Assembly (NCBI RefSeq): GCF_021390495.1
Contig: NZ_JAJEJP010000001.1
Coordinates: forward strand, 2,418,001 to 2,482,000
Direction: 5' to 3'
DNA: 64,000 bases
DNA from: Paraburkholderia sp. ZP32-5
GTDB lineage: Bacteria > Pseudomonadota > Gammaproteobacteria > Burkholderiales > Burkholderiaceae
How positions within the stretch are numbered: the first letter of the stretch is position 1; the number at the start of each line of letters is the position of its first letter. The notes beneath the pieces were generated by a model. The model did no database searches, was not told the DNA's origin, and was given only the letters and a program-made list of their open reading frames with translations. Positions 17,097 through 25,402 of the stretch are shown here, piece by piece. Position numbers and translations under genes: made by a program.

Positions 17097-18379
17097 GCGG
17101 CGAGCCCTCCACTCCAGCGGCCATTCACCGCGGCCTCGATACAGTCCGCCGTCGTGCCGAACCACGCCTGCACACCCATGATCGCGGGCAGGTAGTGCGC
17201 CTGCTTCGCCGAGTCGAGCGCGACCACGCGCGTGCCCTTCGGCATCACGCGGCCGATCGCCGAGCAGGTGTCGGTCATCAGCACGCCACCGGCGTCCTCG
17301 ATCAGTTTCGTGTAGCCGGCCTGGTCCGCGAGTTGGCGCGTCGCGCGCGCGGTGAAGATCCACAGTTCGGTATTCGCGCTGAGGCGCCGGCCTTCGAGCA
17401 ACTGGCACACCTCCCAGATCTGCTCGATCGAATAGTGCGGGCAGCCGAGCATCACGAAGTCGACCTGCGCGTCTTTCGCGGTGGTGTTCACGCGTTCGTA
17501 CGCGAGGCGCCGTTCGGCCGCGCCGTAGCGGATCGTCTCGATCGGCTTGCAGCCGCGAAACGCTTCGTCGCGCGTGCGTGCCTCCGGCGTCTGACCGACG
17601 ATGTGATACATCTCGACGCCGCCCGACGAAGCCGCGGCCGCGCCGAAGTGCTTGAGCTTCGGCAGGTTCGGCACATCGCGCAGCCCGTCGATCACCGGAA
17701 TGCGGTCCTGCACGATCTCGCCGACGTAATAGCCGAGCAGACCCCAGTCCTGCACCGTCTTCACGTCGATATCGAGTTCGATCAGATGCGTGCCGCCACG
17801 GTTTTCATCGAGGTGCAGGCCCCAGTACGGAATCTTGCCGGTCAGCATCGCGGCGCCGGTGCTCTCGCGCCCTTCCGCGTTCGTGCGCGCGCCGAGCACC
17901 GCGTTGATATAGATCACCGCCGACGATTCCATCCACGCGCAATGCTCGCCGCGCACCGGCACATTGCCGGTCAGATACGGCGCGCAGGTATTGAGCGGCT
18001 GGATGCCCAGGCGCCCGGTGAACGCTTCGCCCTGCCGGTAGAGCTTCACGATCTCGCCGTCGATGCCTTGACGCTCCGCGTGTAGCAGATCGAGCCCTTG
18101 CTGCAGATGGCTGCTGAATACCTTCGCCTTCGGCACCTCGACCACTTCGGGGCTATCGAGGTTGAATTCGGAAAACACCGCGTCGAGGCCGCCGTGCTTC
18201 ACCGCGTAATCGCGCAGGAACGGCATCGTTGCGCCGACCGTGCCGCACACGTTGTTGGTGTCGACCAGCCGCGATGCGCCGAGCGCTTCGCCGTAGCGCA
18301 CCAGCAGATCCATCGCGCGCTGCACGGCCGGACCGTCGCGGCCGCCGAGCATCGCCTGTTCGTCGTCGTTCAGCTGCAT
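17093..18379 (-). CDS. Aconitase X catalytic (large) subunit
   Basis: The 428-aa protein is the catalytic partner of the swivel subunit (DUF521/AcnX family). It begins MQLNDDEQAMLGG, a typical opening, and holds cysteines in AcnX-like contexts: C45 (NNVCGT), C313 (LGCPHYS) and C372 (TDTCSAIG), likely including the Fe-S ligands. The large and small subunits being separate genes makes it the two-polypeptide type. No pyrroline-2-carboxylate reductase, which normally accompanies the hydroxyproline version, is present, so the substrate is probably different. The start directly abuts the TauD stop at 18380. Confidence 0.88.
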   Translation of the reverse strand: MQLNDDEQAMLGGRDGPAVQRAMDLLVRYGEALGASRLVDTNNVCGTVGATMPFLRDYAVKHGGLDAVFSEFNLDSPEVVEVPKAKVFSSHLQQGLDLLHAERQGIDGEIVKLYRQGEAFTGRLGIQPLNTCAPYLTGNVPVRGEHCAWMESSAVIYINAVLGARTNAEGRESTGAAMLTGKIPYWGLHLDENRGGTHLIELDIDVKTVQDWGLLGYYVGEIVQDRIPVIDGLRDVPNLPKLKHFGAAAASSGGVEMYHIVGQTPEARTRDEAFRGCKPIETIRYGAAERRLAYERVNTTAKDAQVDFVMLGCPHYSIEQIWEVCQLLEGRRLSANTELWIFTARATRQLADQAGYTKLIEDAGGVLMTDTCSAIGRVMPKGTRVVALDSAKQAHYLPAIMGVQAWFGTTADCIEAAVNGRWSGGLAA

Positions 18380-19297
18380 TTAATGCGCTCCGTCAGTGGG
18401 TTCGAGTTCCGCCATTTGCGGCATGGCGTGACGGTCGACGTCGACGGTGGTCGCGCGCCGCAATTCGCGGCGTACCGACAGATCGTGACGACGTCCGCGA
18501 TGCAGCGTGCAGCGGTTGTCCCAGATCACCAGATCGCCGGGCTGCCAGCGATGCGAGTACACGAACGCTCGCGCGGTCGCGTGTTCGAGCAGATCCATCA
18601 GCAGCACGCGCCCTTCGGCGATCGTGCGATCGGTGACATGCGTCGTATGCGCGCCGATGAACAGATGCTTGCGGCCCGAGCCGGCATGCTCGCGCACCAG
18701 AGGCCAGCGCACCGGCGGCAGCGCATTGCGTTGCTCTTCGGTGTAATCGGTGTCGCCGAGCAGAAAGCGCGAATAGAGCGCGTAGTGCTCCGCTTCGACG
18801 CCTTCGAGTTCGCGTTGCTCGTGCTCGGGGAGCGCGTCCCACGCGGCGCGCATGTCCGCGTATTCGGTCTCGCCGCCGGACTCGGGCACGACCACCGCAT
18901 GCAACATCGAATAGCGCGCGGCCGGCTGCTGGAACGAACTGTCGCTGTGCCACAACTGGTTCGCGAGATTGCCGACGATGCGCCGATGCGCGCGATCCGC
19001 GATCTGTCCGGACTCGTCGATGTTCGAGATATCCGCCAGCTCCTGATACGCGAGCCGCGCATGCGGACGCGCAACGCGTTTGAAGCCGAGATCGAGCGGG
19101 CCGAGTGAACGCGCGAACGCGAGCTGCTGATCCTGCGTCAGCGGCTGGCCGCGAAATACCAGCACCGCGTATTGGTTCATCGCCGCGTCGATCGCACAGG
19201 CGAGTGCTTCGGAGACCGGCGCGGTCAGATCGATGCCGCTGGCGAGGCCAACGAAATCCGGATGCGCGGCATCGATGGGAACGACTTCAAGCGACAT
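18380..19297 (-). CDS. TauD/TfdA-family Fe(II)/2-oxoglutarate dioxygenase
   Basis: This 305-aa cytoplasmic non-haem iron oxygenase couples 2-oxoglutarate decarboxylation to substrate hydroxylation. The iron triad is visible: H117 and D119 in LWHSDS, and H266 in WDNRCTLHRG; the 2-oxoglutarate-binding Arg is in the RRELRRATT segment. The ATG at 19297 has a GGAG Shine-Dalgarno and overlaps the preceding MFS stop by 11 nt; an upstream extension is possible but would lie inside the MFS gene. It sits between a carrier and the aconitase X genes, so it may install the hydroxyl group that AcnX then removes as water. Confidence 0.9.
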   Translation of the reverse strand: MSLEVVPIDAAHPDFVGLASGIDLTAPVSEALACAIDAAMNQYAVLVFRGQPLTQDQQLAFARSLGPLDLGFKRVARPHARLAYQELADISNIDESGQIADRAHRRIVGNLANQLWHSDSSFQQPAARYSMLHAVVVPESGGETEYADMRAAWDALPEHEQRELEGVEAEHYALYSRFLLGDTDYTEEQRNALPPVRWPLVREHAGSGRKHLFIGAHTTHVTDRTIAEGRVLLMDLLEHATARAFVYSHRWQPGDLVIWDNRCTLHRGRRHDLSVRRELRRATTVDVDRHAMPQMAELEPTDGAH

Positions 19298-20669
19298 GGG
19301 CTGCTCCTGTTTGAGAGTTATCCGGCGCGGCATCGTCGCGACGACGATGCAGGCGGCCGAGTGCGAAGGCGAGCAGCGCGACGCACGCAACCGGCACCGC
19401 GCCGAGGAAGAACAGTTGCTCGACCGGCAGATGCGCGGACATCAACATGCCGCCGATCACCGGCCCGGCGATCGCGCCGATCTTCTGGATACCGACCGCC
19501 GCGCCGGTGCCTTTCGCACGCAACGCGGTCGGATAGACGAGCGCGGCGACCGCGTTCAGGCCAAATTGCGTGCCGACTACCGTGAAGCCGGTGAGGAACA
19601 CCGCGGCGACCAGCATCGGACCGGGCAGTCCGGTGCCGAGCAACGCGACGAGCGGTGTGCCGACGAGCGGCAGCACGGTGATGATGATCGCGCCGCGCGT
19701 ATCGACGAAGCGCATCAGCGCGAGGCCGCCGAGTGTGCCGCCGAGCTGGAACATCGCCGACACCAGCGCCGCCTGGCGCGCTGCGAGTCCAACGCTTTCG
19801 ATCAGCACCGGCAGCCAGCTACTGAGGAAGAACAGCGCCATCGAGTTCGCGATATAGACGGCCCACAGCACCGGCGTCAGCGCGCGCAACCGGCCCGCGA
19901 ACAGCAGCCGCAGCGAGCCGTCTTGCTTATGGCCGTGCGTGTCGCTATGCGAGTCGCCACCGGTCACGAAGCGCGCATGCGGCGCAATCGCCAAACCCGG
20001 CGCGATGCGCGCGACGATCCGCGCGACTTCGGCATGACGCCCTTTGAGCGTCAGGAAGCGGATCGACTCCGGCACCGCGAACCACAGCATCACGCTCGTG
20101 ACGATCGGCGCGATGCCGCCGATCACGAACACCACCTGCCAGCCGAACTTCGGCACGAGCCATGCGGCGACGAAGCCGCCGACGCTGCTGCCGATCGTGT
20201 AGCCGGTGTACATCAGCGTGACCCAGGTCGCGCGCCAGCGCTTCGGCGCGAACTCGGTCGTGTATGCGATCGCATTCGGCACCACGCCGCCGATGCCGAT
20301 GCCGGCGAGAAAGCGCAGCACCAGCAACTGTTCGAGCCCGCTCGCGCGCGACGCGGCAAACGTGAACGCCGCGAGTACGACGCTGCCGATCACGATCGTG
20401 CGCTTGCGGCCGATCACGTCGCCGAGATAGCCGAGCGCGAACGCGCCGACCATCGTGCCGAATACGAACGCGCCGAACACCGGACCCAGCACGCCGTGTT
20501 CGAGATGCCACGCGCGGGTCAACGCCGGTGCCGCGAACGCCATCGCGGCGAGGTCGTAGCCCTCGGTCATCATCATCACGCCCATCGCGACGATCAGCAG
20601 CACGCCGAAGCGGCGGGTCTGCTGCCGCTCGATCACCGTGCCGATGTCGATTACGGTTTCGCCGCTCAT
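19287..20669 (-). CDS. MFS transporter, AAHS-like
   Basis: A 460-aa organic acid carrier. It carries TEGYDLAAMAFAAPAL in helix 1 (about residues 35-50), GDVIGRKRTIVIGS after helix 2 and PESIRFLTLKG at the helix 6/7 loop. A short His-rich patch (GGDSHSDTHGHKQDG, about residues 230-245) lies in the central cytoplasmic loop and is absent from its paralogue at 13621-15036. It starts one base after the ilvD-like stop and overlaps the TauD start, showing tight operon packing. Confidence 0.88.
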   Translation of the reverse strand: MSGETVIDIGTVIERQQTRRFGVLLIVAMGVMMMTEGYDLAAMAFAAPALTRAWHLEHGVLGPVFGAFVFGTMVGAFALGYLGDVIGRKRTIVIGSVVLAAFTFAASRASGLEQLLVLRFLAGIGIGGVVPNAIAYTTEFAPKRWRATWVTLMYTGYTIGSSVGGFVAAWLVPKFGWQVVFVIGGIAPIVTSVMLWFAVPESIRFLTLKGRHAEVARIVARIAPGLAIAPHARFVTGGDSHSDTHGHKQDGSLRLLFAGRLRALTPVLWAVYIANSMALFFLSSWLPVLIESVGLAARQAALVSAMFQLGGTLGGLALMRFVDTRGAIIITVLPLVGTPLVALLGTGLPGPMLVAAVFLTGFTVVGTQFGLNAVAALVYPTALRAKGTGAAVGIQKIGAIAGPVIGGMLMSAHLPVEQLFFLGAVPVACVALLAFALGRLHRRRDDAAPDNSQTGAAHVA

Positions 20670-20670
20670 G

Positions 20671-22386
20671 TCAACGCTCCCGCGCCGGGCGGTCCGCGCC
20701 GAGCACCGCGCCTTGCGGCATCGTGCCGACCGTCGCGCGATAGATCTTCAGCCAGCCGGTGTCGTTGACCGGCGCGGGGCGCTGCCACGCGGCACGGCGT
20801 TGCTCCAGCACGGCCGCATCGACCTTCAGATCGCACACGCGCCGATCGAGATCGATGTCGATCGTGTCGCCGTCTTCGACGAATGCGAGCGGGCCGCCGG
20901 TCGCGGCCTCCGGTGCCACCTCCGCGACTACCAGCCCCTTGCAGACGAGACCGGACAGATGGCCGTCGGTCAGCATCGCGACCTGCTCGGACAAGCCGGC
21001 GCCATCGATCGCAAACACCACGCGCGACGCGCCGCCGCCCATCGCTGGGCCGCCGCACACACCGGCGCCGCGCATCACGACGACCTTGCCCGGCTGCACG
21101 CGGCCGTCCTTGATTGCCGCGATCGCGTCGTCGGAGGTCGAGAAGCAGATCGCCTCGCCGATGAACTTGCGCTGCTTGGTCGGCGAGATGCCGAACTTGA
21201 CGATGCCGGCCTGCGGCGCGAGGTTGCCGCGCACCAGCACGATCGCCGGATGATTCGCGAACGCGCGCTCAGGTGCGCGGATCACGTCGTCGTCGGCGAT
21301 CTGTACGTCGCTCAGGTTGTCTTTCACCGTGCGACCCGTGACCGTCAATGCGCCGGTATCGAGCCATGCTTCGAGCCGCTTCATCACGCCGCGTCCGCCG
21401 CCGGCCGCTTCCAGTTGTTCGATCGTGTGCGAGCCGACCGGACGCACGCCGGTCAGCACTGGAATCTGCGCGGCGAATTGTTCGAACAGCGCATATACGT
21501 CGACGTCGAGCTGCCCTTCTGCCGCGACCGCCTGCAAATGTTTGACCGTGTTGATCGAGCCGCCGACCGCGAGCACCGTCTTCACCGCATTCGCAAACGC
21601 ACCAGGCGTCAGGATGTCGCGCGGCTTCAGATCGTCGCGCACCATCTCGACGATGCGCGCGCCCGCTTCGCGCACGAACGAGAACATCCGCGCGCTGTTC
21701 GCGGCTACGGGCGTGCTGCCCGGCAACGACATGCCGAGTGCTTCGCTAACCATATGCATCGAGTTCGCGGTGCCGAGACCCGAGCACACGCCCGGGCCCC
21801 GAATCGCGTTCTGGCTCATGCCGATCAGGTCCTCGACCGGCAGCTTGCCGGTCAGCGTATGCATCGCGCCGACGAACACGTCCTCGATATCGACGTGCTC
21901 GCCGCGATATTCCCCGCTCGGCTGATAGCCGCACGCGACGACGATGGTCGGGATATTCAGCCGCGCGGCAGCCATCAATTGACCGGGCACCGTCTTGTCG
22001 CACGATGCGAGGCACACCATGCCGTCGAGCTGCGCGCCTTCGACAGCGACTTCGATGTCGTTGGTGACGAGATCGCGCGCCGCCAGCATGTACGCGCCAC
22101 GCGCGCCCGCGCCGGTAATGAAGTCGCTCGGCGCCGCGGTGCGAATCTCGAACGGCAGCGCGCCGGCCGCGCGGATCGCGTCCTTCAACTGCGCGGCAAT
22201 GCCGTCGAGATGGCTAAAACAGGTAGCGAGTTCGGAAGACGAGTTGACGATCGCGATCTTCGGCTTGTCGAGGTCTTCCTCGCTGATGCCGAGATTGCGC
22301 CATTGAGCGGCGCGCACCGCGCCAAGGTAGGAACCACGCGGGAAATTGCTGCGCAACGGGCGTTGCGGCTTGCGTCCATCGGACAT
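20671..22386 (-). CDS. IlvD/Edd-family dehydratase
   Basis: A 571-aa Fe-S dehydratase of the dihydroxyacid/sugar-acid dehydratase family. Cluster ligands are in place: C56 (ELATCFSHL), C129 (ASCDKTVPG) and C201 (GVCSGLGTANSM). Family members remove water from 2,3-dihydroxy acids or aldonic acids to give 2-oxo acids. The housekeeping ilvD for branched-chain synthesis would be expected elsewhere, so this copy is probably catabolic. It is the first gene of the operon and is divergent from the LysR gene at 22475, which likely controls it. Confidence 0.88.
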   Translation of the reverse strand: MSDGRKPQRPLRSNFPRGSYLGAVRAAQWRNLGISEEDLDKPKIAIVNSSSELATCFSHLDGIAAQLKDAIRAAGALPFEIRTAAPSDFITGAGARGAYMLAARDLVTNDIEVAVEGAQLDGMVCLASCDKTVPGQLMAAARLNIPTIVVACGYQPSGEYRGEHVDIEDVFVGAMHTLTGKLPVEDLIGMSQNAIRGPGVCSGLGTANSMHMVSEALGMSLPGSTPVAANSARMFSFVREAGARIVEMVRDDLKPRDILTPGAFANAVKTVLAVGGSINTVKHLQAVAAEGQLDVDVYALFEQFAAQIPVLTGVRPVGSHTIEQLEAAGGGRGVMKRLEAWLDTGALTVTGRTVKDNLSDVQIADDDVIRAPERAFANHPAIVLVRGNLAPQAGIVKFGISPTKQRKFIGEAICFSTSDDAIAAIKDGRVQPGKVVVMRGAGVCGGPAMGGGASRVVFAIDGAGLSEQVAMLTDGHLSGLVCKGLVVAEVAPEAATGGPLAFVEDGDTIDIDLDRRVCDLKVDAAVLEQRRAAWQRPAPVNDTGWLKIYRATVGTMPQGAVLGADRPARER

Positions 22387-22438
22387 GGCGTCTCACTCCT
22401 TTGTTGTGGAAACGATGTTAGGAACCGCGATAAAATCC

Positions 22439-22452
22439 GTCAATTATGTGAC
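22439..22452. promoter_or_regulatory. Candidate LysR operator in the ilvD-like/lysR divergent region
   Basis: GTCAATTATGTGAC, an inverted repeat of GTCA around six bases, in the 88-bp gap between two divergent start codons. The location and small dyad suit a LysR-type site, but no protein-specific motif is known to me. Confidence 0.4.
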
Positions 22453-22474
22453 ATCGATAGGCATCATCCAAACC

Positions 22475-23437
22475 ATGGATATTCGTCAGGTCGACCTGAA
22501 TCTGCTGAAAGTGTTCGATGCGTTGCTGAAAAAACGCCATGTGACGCAGGCCGGTGTAAGCATTGGGCTCAGCCAGCCGGCGATGAGCTACGCGCTGTCG
22601 AAGCTGCGCGAGCTGTTCGAGGATCCGCTGTTCGTGCGCACCGCGCGCGGTATGCAGCCGACGCCGCGCGCGCAGGCGCTCGGCGACCCGGTCGCGCGCT
22701 TACTGGATCTGGTGCAGACCGAAATCCTGCCGGCGCCCGAGTTCCGCCCGGCCGAGTCGTCGCGCAGCTTCGTGCTGTGCATGTCGGATATCGGGGAGAT
22801 GGTGTTTCTGCCGAGGTTGCAGAGTTTTCTCGACAAGGCCGCGCCGCATGTGAGCATCAAGACGGTCGCGCTCAGCATGCCGGAGCTCGAAGAAGGTCTG
22901 GCGAGCGGCGACGTCGATCTGGCGATCGGCTACTTTCCGGGTTTGCACAGCGAATCGCTGAAGCGCAAGGCGCTGTACCGGCATTCGTATGTGTGCATCG
23001 CGCGCGACGATCATCCGCACATCGGCGACACGCTATCGCTCGATCAGTACCGGGCGGCCGCGCATGTGCTGGTGCATCCGGAAGGCCGCGAGCAGGACGT
23101 GCTCGTGCGCGCGCATGAACGGCTCGGGATTCACGTCAACGTGCGGTTCAGCGTGCCGCGCTTTATCGGCGTGCCGTTCGTCGTCGCCGGCTCGGACATG
23201 ATCGCGGCGGTGCCGCAGGCCGTCGGGCGACGCTTCGCGGAGTTCGTCAACGTCAAGCTGCTGCCGCTGCCCTTCCCCGCGCCGAAGTACGACTTCTATC
23301 TGCACTGGCATCCGCGCTTTCATCACGAGCCGGCCAACCGCTGGGTGCGCGATGCGATGAGCGAACTGATCAAGGGGCCGATGCAACACGAGCCGTTGCC
23401 GAATACGAAACGTACCCGGCTCAAGGCGGCGTCGTAG
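22475..23437 (+). CDS. LysR-family regulator of the aconitase X/ilvD-like operon
   Basis: A 320-aa LysR regulator with an N-terminal helix-turn-helix (DLNLLKVFDALLKKRHVTQAG, residues 5-25, then SQPAMSYALSKLRELFEDPLFVR) and a C-terminal effector-binding domain. The NodD/LinR-like RHVTQAG..LGLSQPAMS layout places it in the subgroup that often responds to aromatic or organic acids. The frame continues upstream, but the ATG at 22475 gives the standard family start. It is transcribed away from the ilvD-like gene, the usual arrangement with the target operon. It is convergent with the second LysR gene. Confidence 0.88.
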   Translation: MDIRQVDLNLLKVFDALLKKRHVTQAGVSIGLSQPAMSYALSKLRELFEDPLFVRTARGMQPTPRAQALGDPVARLLDLVQTEILPAPEFRPAESSRSFVLCMSDIGEMVFLPRLQSFLDKAAPHVSIKTVALSMPELEEGLASGDVDLAIGYFPGLHSESLKRKALYRHSYVCIARDDHPHIGDTLSLDQYRAAAHVLVHPEGREQDVLVRAHERLGIHVNVRFSVPRFIGVPFVVAGSDMIAAVPQAVGRRFAEFVNVKLLPLPFPAPKYDFYLHWHPRFHHEPANRWVRDAMSELIKGPMQHEPLPNTKRTRLKAAS

Positions 23438-23450
23438 CGGCTTGCGCGCG

Positions 23451-24380
23451 CTACAACTGCGCTTCGGATTCCTTCACCTTCCCCACCGTCGCCTCGGCCG
23501 CGAACATCTCGACCAGATCGCGCGCGAACAAAGGCAGTGCATCGAAGTCGCGCACGCAGACATGCAGGCGCCGCAACGCCCAGCTATCGGTCAACGCAAT
23601 CGCGCTGATGCGCATGGTCGGCACGAGCCGGCGCGCCACTGAATCGGGAATCACGCCGATGCCGACCGTTGCCTCGATCATCCGGCACACCGCGTCGAAA
23701 TTGCCCATCTCCGCGCGAAAGCGAAACGGCCGTCCGGCTTCGGCGGCGGCCCGCACGAGGAACGCGTGAATCGCGCTCCATTCGGACAGGCCGACGTAAT
23801 CGAATGCGAGCGTTTCGATAAAAGCCACCGCGTCGCGGCCATCCAGCACATGACCTTGCGGCACGATCAGCACCAGACGATCGTCGCGGCACGGCAGATA
23901 GTGAAGGTTTTCCGCGGGCGGGCAACCGGCGACGATGCCGACGTCGGCGGCGCCATCGGATACCGCTTTCGCGATCGCCTGGCTGCCGCTTTCGCGCAGT
24001 TCGAGATCGACGTCCGGATGTGAAGCGAGAAAACGGCACAGGATGTCCGGCATCACTTCCATCATCGCGGTCGTATTGCCGAGCACGCGCAAGCGCCCTT
24101 TGACGCCGCGCGCAAACTCCTGCATGTCGCCATGCAACTGCTCGACCTGCGCGATCAGGATGCGCGCGTGCCGCATCAACTCCTCGCCGGAACGCGTGAG
24201 CGTCACGCCCTGATTGGTGCGATACAGCAGCGGCGTGCGGAAATAGTCCTCGAGATTCTTGATCCGCATGCTGGCGGCCGGCGCCGACAGATGAGATTTT
24301 TCGGCGGCCCGCGTGAGGCTCAGTGAATCGCCGATATTCACCATCAACTGCATATCGGTCAGATCGAAATGCGTCGCCAT
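23451..24380 (-). CDS. LysR-family regulator downstream of the ABC/aldolase genes
   Basis: A 309-aa LysR protein with HTH FDLTDMQLMVNIGDSLSLTRAAEKSHLS (about residues 5-32, quoted in two parts: DLTDMQLMVNIGDSLSLT and RAAEKSHLSAPAAS). The start at ATG 24380 matches the family N-terminus; the upstream extension is Arg/His-rich and unconvincing. It lies 124 nt past the HpcH-like aldolase on the same strand, so it may be the last gene of that operon and regulate the importer. Its 3' end faces that of the other LysR gene 13 nt away. Confidence 0.85.
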   Translation of the reverse strand: MATHFDLTDMQLMVNIGDSLSLTRAAEKSHLSAPAASMRIKNLEDYFRTPLLYRTNQGVTLTRSGEELMRHARILIAQVEQLHGDMQEFARGVKGRLRVLGNTTAMMEVMPDILCRFLASHPDVDLELRESGSQAIAKAVSDGAADVGIVAGCPPAENLHYLPCRDDRLVLIVPQGHVLDGRDAVAFIETLAFDYVGLSEWSAIHAFLVRAAAEAGRPFRFRAEMGNFDAVCRMIEATVGIGVIPDSVARRLVPTMRISAIALTDSWALRRLHVCVRDFDALPLFARDLVEMFAAEATVGKVKESEAQL

Positions 24381-24504
24381 AGCGTCGAATGTCTCCTCAG
24401 CGGCAAACCGGGGCGCGGGAATGTCGCAACCCGTCACGACATGCGCGTGACTTATGTTACGCCTTCCGGCGTGCCGGTTCATCGCGACACCGTTGCCGAC
24501 GCAT

Positions 24505-25314
24505 TCAGACGAGGCCGAGATCCTTGCGCACATTCGGCAGGAACTCCATCATCGCGACCTGGAACAGAAACTGCGCGCCCTGAATCATGATGAAGTTCAT
24601 GCCCGCATCGTGCAGCCGTTTGACCCGCTGGCGCATTTCATCGAGCGTGTACGCGTAGCTGGTATTCGCGCCGACCATGATGCCGCGCTCGTGCGCTTTC
24701 TTCACACCACGGTCCACCAGCTTCCATAACTCCGGACTATTGAAGTCCGGCTTCTTCGCATTGCCGCCGAGTACTTTCGACAGATCGGTCATTGCGAAGA
24801 AGAACATCTTCAGATCGGGGTGATCGAGTACCTTGTCGAAATCGTCGATGCCGCCCTGGCTCTCGACGTGCGGAATGATGTAGGTGGCCTGCGCCATCTC
24901 GTCGGTGCGCTGCTCCCATTCGCGGCTATTGAACGGATGAATCCACAACGCGCGGCGGTGCCAGTCGCGCGCGATCTCGAGCGCCTCGTCGATCTCCTGC
25001 AATCCCGAATGCGAAATCAGCACGTATTCGGCACCCATGCCTTGCAGACGCGACAGATCGACACCGATGCGCGCATCGTAGCCATGCCACGGATTGGTCT
25101 GCATCCGCACAACCGGCGTGATGCCGGCCGCCTCGCAGGTGCGGATCATGTTTTGCACGTCATGGAAATCCATACCGGTAAACATCATGTCGATCATGAT
25201 CCAGTCGAAGCCGAGATGCGCGCACAGCTCGGCGGTTTCGGGATCGTTCGCCCACACGCCGAGCGCGGTGCGGCCCGACTTCATCGTGTCCATCAGCATG
25301 TTCTTCGGTTTCAT
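24505..25314 (-). CDS. HpcH/HpaI-family aldolase-like protein with altered active site
   Basis: A 269-aa class II pyruvate-type aldolase relative. The metal ligands expected for the family are visible as E in PHVESQGG (about residue 150) and D in AMTDLSKVLGG (about residue 177), and the substrate-binding Arg in VVRMQTNP (residue 70). However, the segment where characterised enzymes have LDxEHAP reads IDMMFTGMDF, so the catalytic His is absent. It may be a divergent aldolase or a lyase with another acid/base residue. It follows the ABC permease by 88 nt, linking it to import of the same substrate. Confidence 0.78.
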   Translation of the reverse strand: MKPKNMLMDTMKSGRTALGVWANDPETAELCAHLGFDWIMIDMMFTGMDFHDVQNMIRTCEAAGITPVVRMQTNPWHGYDARIGVDLSRLQGMGAEYVLISHSGLQEIDEALEIARDWHRRALWIHPFNSREWEQRTDEMAQATYIIPHVESQGGIDDFDKVLDHPDLKMFFFAMTDLSKVLGGNAKKPDFNSPELWKLVDRGVKKAHERGIMVGANTSYAYTLDEMRQRVKRLHDAGMNFIMIQGAQFLFQVAMMEFLPNVRKDLGLV

Positions 25315-25402
25315 ATCCGCTCCTCCAGACGCCCGTTGGCGGGCAGGTTTGCGCAGACGGCTGTCTGCTTCGGTTCAGTGCTTCGGTTCAGTGCTCGGCA
25401 CT

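Noticed and set aside
19233..20768. 511-codon plus-strand frame
   Set aside because: Low-complexity Arg/His/Asp-rich translation opposite an MFS gene; typical antisense artefact.
20638..23118. 826-codon plus-strand frame
   Set aside because: Spans the IlvD-like gene antisense and enters the LysR gene out of frame; no domain resemblance.
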